NCBI GenBank assembly: GCA_023213395.1
Contig: CM041465.1
Span: 246,829,741-246,893,740 of the forward strand
Source: Cycas panzhihuaensis
Taxonomy: Eukaryota; Cycadophyta
Length of the DNA: 64,000 nt
Direction: 5' to 3'
Position numbers and translations under genes: made by a program. Shown piece by piece: positions 59,255 to 64,000 of the stretch. Position 1 is the first letter of the stretch, and each line of letters opens with the position of its first letter. The notes under the pieces were generated by a model, which saw only the letters and a program-made list of their open reading frames with translations, ran no database searches and was not told the origin of the DNA.

Positions 59255-59735
59255 AATATACCCACATTTGATCTGGATCTCAATAAGGACAGCACACAAA
59301 GTTGGATTAGTAAACTAGAGTCCTATTTTACACTCAACTTAATGTCAGTAAATGAACAACTTACATTTGCTTCCATCTACTTAGATGGGAATGCACACCA
59401 TTGGTTCTGATGGTGGAAGGAGTACCCTTCTAGTCAGTCTTGGGTACACTTCTCTACTTATTTTTTTTAGTAGTATGAAGACACTTAGAACTAATCTTTT
59501 TTCACACAACTGATATTGTTGAAATAAGTATCCACTATCAAAGTATACACTAATGAGTTCTAATCTTTATATAATAGGGTTGATTAGAAACTTGATTAAT
59601 AGACATAGATAGATGCATATATGTTTAGGCTTAAAGAATGCATCCAAATACGCCTAAAGACAATGATCTGAATTTGAATGGAAAAGTAAAGACTTAGTCC
59701 AATCGAAACAAATTCAGAATAAATTTACAATAATA
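59255..59735 (+). pseudogene. Gypsy Gag fragment
   Basis: A worn retrotransposon gag domain (PF03732 type) on the plus strand. Visible in one frame: KLESYFTLNLMSVNEQLTFA, SIYLDGNAHHWF*WW (about 59370-59415; the family has a Trp-rich A..WW block), SWVHFSTYFF with YEDT after stops, and TIKVYTNEF. Stops replace Gln at several points. No protease or pol follows, so it is an isolated scrap; it does not belong to the minus-strand gypsy-C further right. Confidence 0.7.
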
Positions 59736-60508
59736 TTATATTAATTTTAAAAATATTTAAAATTTTCCTTACAAAATTCCTTATGTTTGTACTCTATTGA
59801 GCATGAATAGGACTACTACAGTAAGTTGTGAGAGAAGAAATAAGTGCTGGGCATATTTCAGACTGCTATATGCTCTTTAGAACCAGTACCAATGAACTAT
59901 GTGAGAAGTTTTAGTTGTCGTTTAATCAAAAACCCTTTTCTTGGAGACGATTTCTACCTGGCATCTCCCTTAGACTACTACGGCTCTTTTTCTTCTTCCT
60001 TTGGCTGCAACTAAGCTTTCTTGGGCTCTTTCAATGCCCTTGGGCATTTTTTTGTTGCTCCTTTCATCTGTTCTTCTTGCACTTCTTCTCCGTTCGTTTC
60101 TCGTATATAGTTTTTAGTCTCGAAGTCGTTCTTCTTCTTCAAAAAGTTATTTTACATTAACTTCCCATGAATCTTGCTCTTCTTACTATGTTTACAGCTA
60201 TTAGATGACCTTCCTCCTCTTCCTTGAAGAAATCTAGCAGTTTTAAAACCCTATTGTATGTAGTTTTTTTTTTTAACAAACTTTCTCATTTAGTTTTTTA
60301 ACTAATTAATAAATGGTTGAAAAACCAACTTAAATCCATTTATTCAAGGGTTTTGTTTCTCTATTACATAGAGGACACATATAAACTCATCCTCCTAAAA
60401 TTTCGTGTGAAACAGACTCCTTTTTTACCGTCAAAATCGTAACTATTTTTCTATTTTTGCCATTTTTCTATTTTTTCGCATTAATTGCACTCCAGGATGG
60501 ACTAGTTG
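59736..60508. other. No recognisable gene
   Basis: Pyrimidine-rich, AT-rich sequence. An 81-codon plus-strand open stretch (59915-60160) is Phe/Leu-rich and looks compositional. Confidence 0.4.
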
Positions 60509-60713
60509 CATTGGTTGGACTTGTAGGGCACTTGGTTTCACTTGTAGTCTACTTGTTTGTACTTGTAGACCACTTGGTTGCACTTGTAGTCTACTTGGTT
60601 GCACTTGTAGACTACTTGGTTGTACTTGTAGCTGACTTGATTGTACTTGTAGACCACTTGGTTGCATATGTAGCCCACTTGGTTACACTTGTAGACCACT
60701 TAGTTGCACTTGC
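60509..60713. repeat. 21-bp minisatellite
   Basis: Nearly ten 21-bp units with consensus ACTTGGTTGCACTTGTAGACC. Units start at 60509, 60530, 60551 and every 21 bases on to 60698 (partial). The period is a multiple of three, so the minus strand reads as a repeated heptapeptide LQVQPSx within a 74-codon open frame (60443-60667). Confidence 0.95.
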
Positions 60714-60955
60714 TTTGCATTTTTTAAGCATTTCAATGGCATTTTTTTTACTAAATGAAGGTTACAAACATGAAAATCAAATATAACAAGGTATTTTAAA
60801 GAGTGTTATGAAATTAAAGATCCAAAAATGGATCAGAACTCCAATTTTTTAAAAGCTTATGAGGCCTTATGAACCTTATAGTTGTAGATGAGGGAATTTA
60901 ACTTTCCCTTTTTCCCTGTTGTACTATTTTACCTTGTTGGGTACTTGTCCTTTTT
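60714..60955. other. Gypsy-C 3' region
   Basis: Short stretch 3' of gypsy-C on the minus strand. A purine-rich run (GGGAAAAAGGGAAAG, minus strand, about 60904-60920) could be its polypurine tract, which would put the 3' LTR to the left, over the minisatellite. This is not proven. Confidence 0.35.
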
Positions 60956-63900
60956 TTGTAATTCTGAAGGACTCGATCATGCCTCTTCTGGTCTTAGTCT
61001 GCTTCCCTTGAAGAATGCAATAATTTTGTATTGGTTCCTCTTTCTCTATTCACAACTCCTCTAGATTTGGTAAGAGTGGAACTCCATCTTCATCTTCATC
61101 CAAAATGGATGGCTCAAACATCTTCAGATTCTCAACATTCACAACTGAATACATCTTCCTGAATTCTGGAAGTTCAAGCTGCAAAGCATTTTTCCCAATC
61201 TTCTTCAAAATTGTAAAAGGACCATAATGTATAGGCTTTAGCTTTTTACCTTCACCTTGCAATCATTTCTTGCTAAGATGTAACCAAACTCTATCTCTTT
61301 CCTTAAAGGAATGGCTAGTTCTATGTGCATCATACCTCTATTTGTATCTCTGTTAAGATTTTTAAAGTTGCTCCTCTACCTGTTGATGTATTTTTCTGAT
61401 TTTTTCTAAGAATCTTTGTGCCTGCTCATCTCTTTTCCATTTCTTGCAAAAAGCTGAGCAAAAAATTCTAGATCGAATAGACTTGCAGGCAGAAATCCCA
61501 AACATACCTCAAATGGAGATTTTTGGGTTAAGTTATAGATTGCTCTGTTGAAAGCAAATTGCAAGTATGGGAGACTTTCATCCCAAGTCTTAGGATGCTT
61601 GCCATTGTATCCTCATAATAGTTGTACCAACGTCCTGTTGATGACTTCAGTATGGTTGTCTATTTGCAGATGAAAGGCCGTGCTTATCTTCAGCTTCGTA
61701 TCCATCATTCCATAAAGTGTTTGCCAAAAATAACTTAGAAATCTACTGTCTCGACCTGAAATGATTGAGTTGAGAAGTCCAAAATACTTCTAAATATGCT
61801 GAAAAAATAATCTAGCTATGTCTTCTCCTGTATGTGTCTTCCTACAGGGAATCAACACCACCATTTTACTAAACTGATCAATAACTACAAATAAATAATC
61901 CATACTATTTTTGGTCCATGGTAGTCCCCCAAGGAAATCCATGGAGATACTCTCCCATGGTCATGATGGAACAGGAAATGGAGTGTACAATCCAAACTTC
62001 CTATTGGCCAGCTTTGATGTGCTATACAATATACATCCTCATACTACTGTAGTCACATCTTGTTGTATATTTGGCTAATACATATATCGCTGCAAATTTA
62101 GCAATGTCTTTCCCACTCCAAAGTGTCCTGCAACTCGAGAGGTGTGAGCTTCTCTTACCCACTTCATTCGGTCTGCATGCTTTGGAATGCAAAGCTTGTC
62201 TTGCTTGAAGAGAAGGCTATCTTTTAACTGAAAATCAGCAACTACTTTTCCATGTTTTAGCTGCTCAAAGATAGGCTTAAATGCCTCATCTTCCAAGTAT
62301 AAATCAATATATTCATCATGGTAGAAAGGCTGAAATTGCATAGCTACTAACAAACTAGAAATACCTTACTATTGAGGAGGTTTGGATAATAAGTCTATAA
62401 TTTTATTTGTTGCACCTTTCTTGTACTTGAGCACGATATGAAACTACTGCAAATAGGACATCCACTTCATATGCCTTGCCTGCTACAATTTGGACTGAGT
62501 CTGCAAGAATTGCAAAGGCTTGTGGTCAGTGTAGATGACCACCTCTTTTCCCAACAAATACAGTCTCTAATACTTGACTGCTTAGTGCAATATATAGAGT
62601 TCCTTATCGTAAGTTGGGTAGTTTATGATAGCTCTATTAAATGTCTCTGAATGGTATGATATCGGTCTTTCCTCTTACTTCAACACTGCTCCCATGGAAT
62701 AGCCTGAAGCATCAGTCTCTAATTCAAATGGTTTCTATAATGAGGGTAAGGCTAACATTGGTGCCTCACAATTTTTTTGCTTCAAAAGCTTGAAAACTTT
62801 CTCTTGTTCATTCTCCCAATGAAACTTTGCATGTCCTCCTGTCAATGCATGAAGAGGTGTTGTAATTTGAGAGAATCTAAAAATAAATTTTCTATAATAT
62901 TGACATGCACCAATGAAACTTTTTACCTCCATAGTTGTCTTGGGTATGGGCCAATTGAGAATAACTCTAATCTTTGTTGGACCAATCTTCAATTCTCCTC
63001 CTCCAACTACAAAACTTAAGAAGACGAGTGATTACTTTCTAATCTCACACTTCTTCATATTAAGTTTTAGTTGTTGCTGTTGGAGGACTTTGAGCACTTG
63101 TTCAAGATGTCAAAGGTGCTCCTCCCAAGTATGACTTAAAATTAGAATATCATCTAAATAAACAATTACAAAGTCATCAATGAAGGGTCTTAATACCGTA
63201 TTCATCAACCTCATAAAGGTGGCAGGTGTGTTATACAGACCAAAAGGCATCACCAACCATTTGAACAATTCTTGATTTGATTTGAATGTTGTTTTCCAAG
63301 TGTCCTCCTCTCAAATTCGAACCTGATAGTAGCCTGATTTTAGGTCCAACTTGCTAAAATATCTTATGGACTGTAGCTAGTCCAACAAGTCATCTATTCA
63401 TGGTAAGGGATGTTGATTCTTTATGATGATCTTGTTCAAAGCCCAATAGTCAATGCATATTCTCCATCCTCCATCTTTCTTTAGCACCCAAATAATAGGT
63501 AAACCATATGGGAAACAACTCGTCTTGATCACTTCTTGTTCTAAGAGTTCTTAAATCTACCTCTTAATCTCTTCATTCTCCAAAACTGAGTTTCAGTAGA
63601 GACTAAGATTTGGCAAAGGTGAATTAGAAACCAACTAGATTTCATGTTTAATTGCCCTCTTAGGTGGTAGCCCTTTTGGCTTATGGAATACATCATTGTA
63701 CCTATTCCTTAGGCCTTCAATCTATTGCACATTTTTCCTATCCAACACCTATATTGAGGACTCTACTTGCTCTTTTTCTTCCACCTTTTGCATTATCATC
63801 AGTAGCACAAACTTCCTACAAGCATTGATCAATCTTTTCACTTATTAGGAGGATATAAGAGAGATCTTCTTTTGTGGTTTTGATGCATTGATCAGATATG

Positions 63901-64000
63901 ATTTCCTATCCTTGATGAGTCAAATCTTTCTCATCCTCCTATGATGAACTCCATCTCTATCATAGAGATATGGGTTGCCAAACACAACTTGACAAACATC
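60956..64000 (-). pseudogene. Gypsy-C protease-RT-RNase H-integrase, best preserved
   Basis: Minus-strand Ty3-gypsy pol, cut by the right edge. Protease C-terminus at 63700-64000 (VFGNPYLYDRDGVHH). RT (about 63000-63560): [68 protein letters not shown], and the intact catalytic box VYLDDILIL (about 63150). The connection continues with GPTKIRVILNWPIPKT and FIGACQYYRKFI (62735-62992). RNase H (about 62370-62730): ETDASGYSMGAVL, YTDHKPLQFLQTQSKLQQAR, YKKGATNKIIDLLSKPP. Integrase: H2C2 zinc finger in the 92-codon stretch 62075-62353 (AHTSRVAGHFGVGKT), a worn core (61300-62060), and the tail KKLKPIHYGPFTILKKIG with LQLELPEFRKMYSVVNVENL (61050-61262). Only scattered stops occur, so this is the youngest-looking gypsy here. 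Gag lies outside the window. Confidence 0.9.

Noticed and set aside
60457-60786. 109-codon Leu/Val-rich plus-strand ORF that looks like a membrane protein
   Set aside because: It is the 21-bp minisatellite read on the other strand; the repeat period of 21 keeps any frame open.

Overview
This window is 64 kb of repeat-filled plant nuclear DNA. The evidence is the element content: Ty3-gypsy elements of Tat/Ogre and chromovirus-like type, several Ty1-copia elements primed by initiator-tRNA-Met (TGGTATCAGAGC), and a plant L1-type LINE with DUF4283, CCHC, endonuclease, RT, zf-RVT and RNase H parts. It is AT-rich. I found no cellular protein gene, tRNA or rRNA. Almost every retroelement frame is broken by TAG/TAA/TGA at places where the family has Gln, Arg or Trp, as expected from long C-to-T decay of methylated, silent DNA. 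The species cannot be named from the sequence; a seed plant with a large, slowly purged genome fits best.

Layout. 1-6.5 kb: minus-strand Tat/Ogre-like gypsy remnant (gag, protease, RT, RNase H). 6.5-7.2 and 14.7-18.07 kb: two diverged ~2-kb direct repeats, split by a 7.47-kb LTR element (NA1, minus strand, 7238-14705, 838-bp LTRs, TSD GTAAT). 18.07-21.0 kb: 5'-truncated copia (copia-A) with a 3' LTR. 21.45-24.75 kb: decayed chromovirus-like gypsy (gypsy-B). 25.2-26.35 kb: LTR sequence, one copy flanked by a polypurine tract and a primer-binding site. 27.05-31.10 kb: second, deleted member of the NA family (NA2, plus strand, TSD CTATG). 31.96-37.4 kb: an (AT)n tract, then a minus-strand LINE. 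38.5-46.5 kb: copia-C split by a complete copia-B (39393-44547). 46.5-50.35 kb: unclassified repeat DNA with a long purine tract. 50.35-57.95 kb: complete copia-D with 311-bp LTRs. 58-60.9 kb: unclassified DNA, a gypsy gag scrap and a 21-bp minisatellite. 60.96-64.0 kb: the best-preserved gypsy pol (gypsy-C, minus strand), running off the right edge.

The most unusual content is the NA family. NA1 has a gag with four CCHC knuckles, a protease and a proline-rich linker that runs directly into the C-terminal tail of an integrase, with no reverse transcriptase, RNase H or integrase core. Both copies share the linker-to-integrase-tail arrangement, so this looks like a defined non-autonomous family rather than two separate deletions. 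Both also carry an array of GCGTACC/GGTATGC-type inverted motifs and a sense-strand extra ORF of about 360 codons before the 3' LTR. The same short motif recurs through the LTRs.
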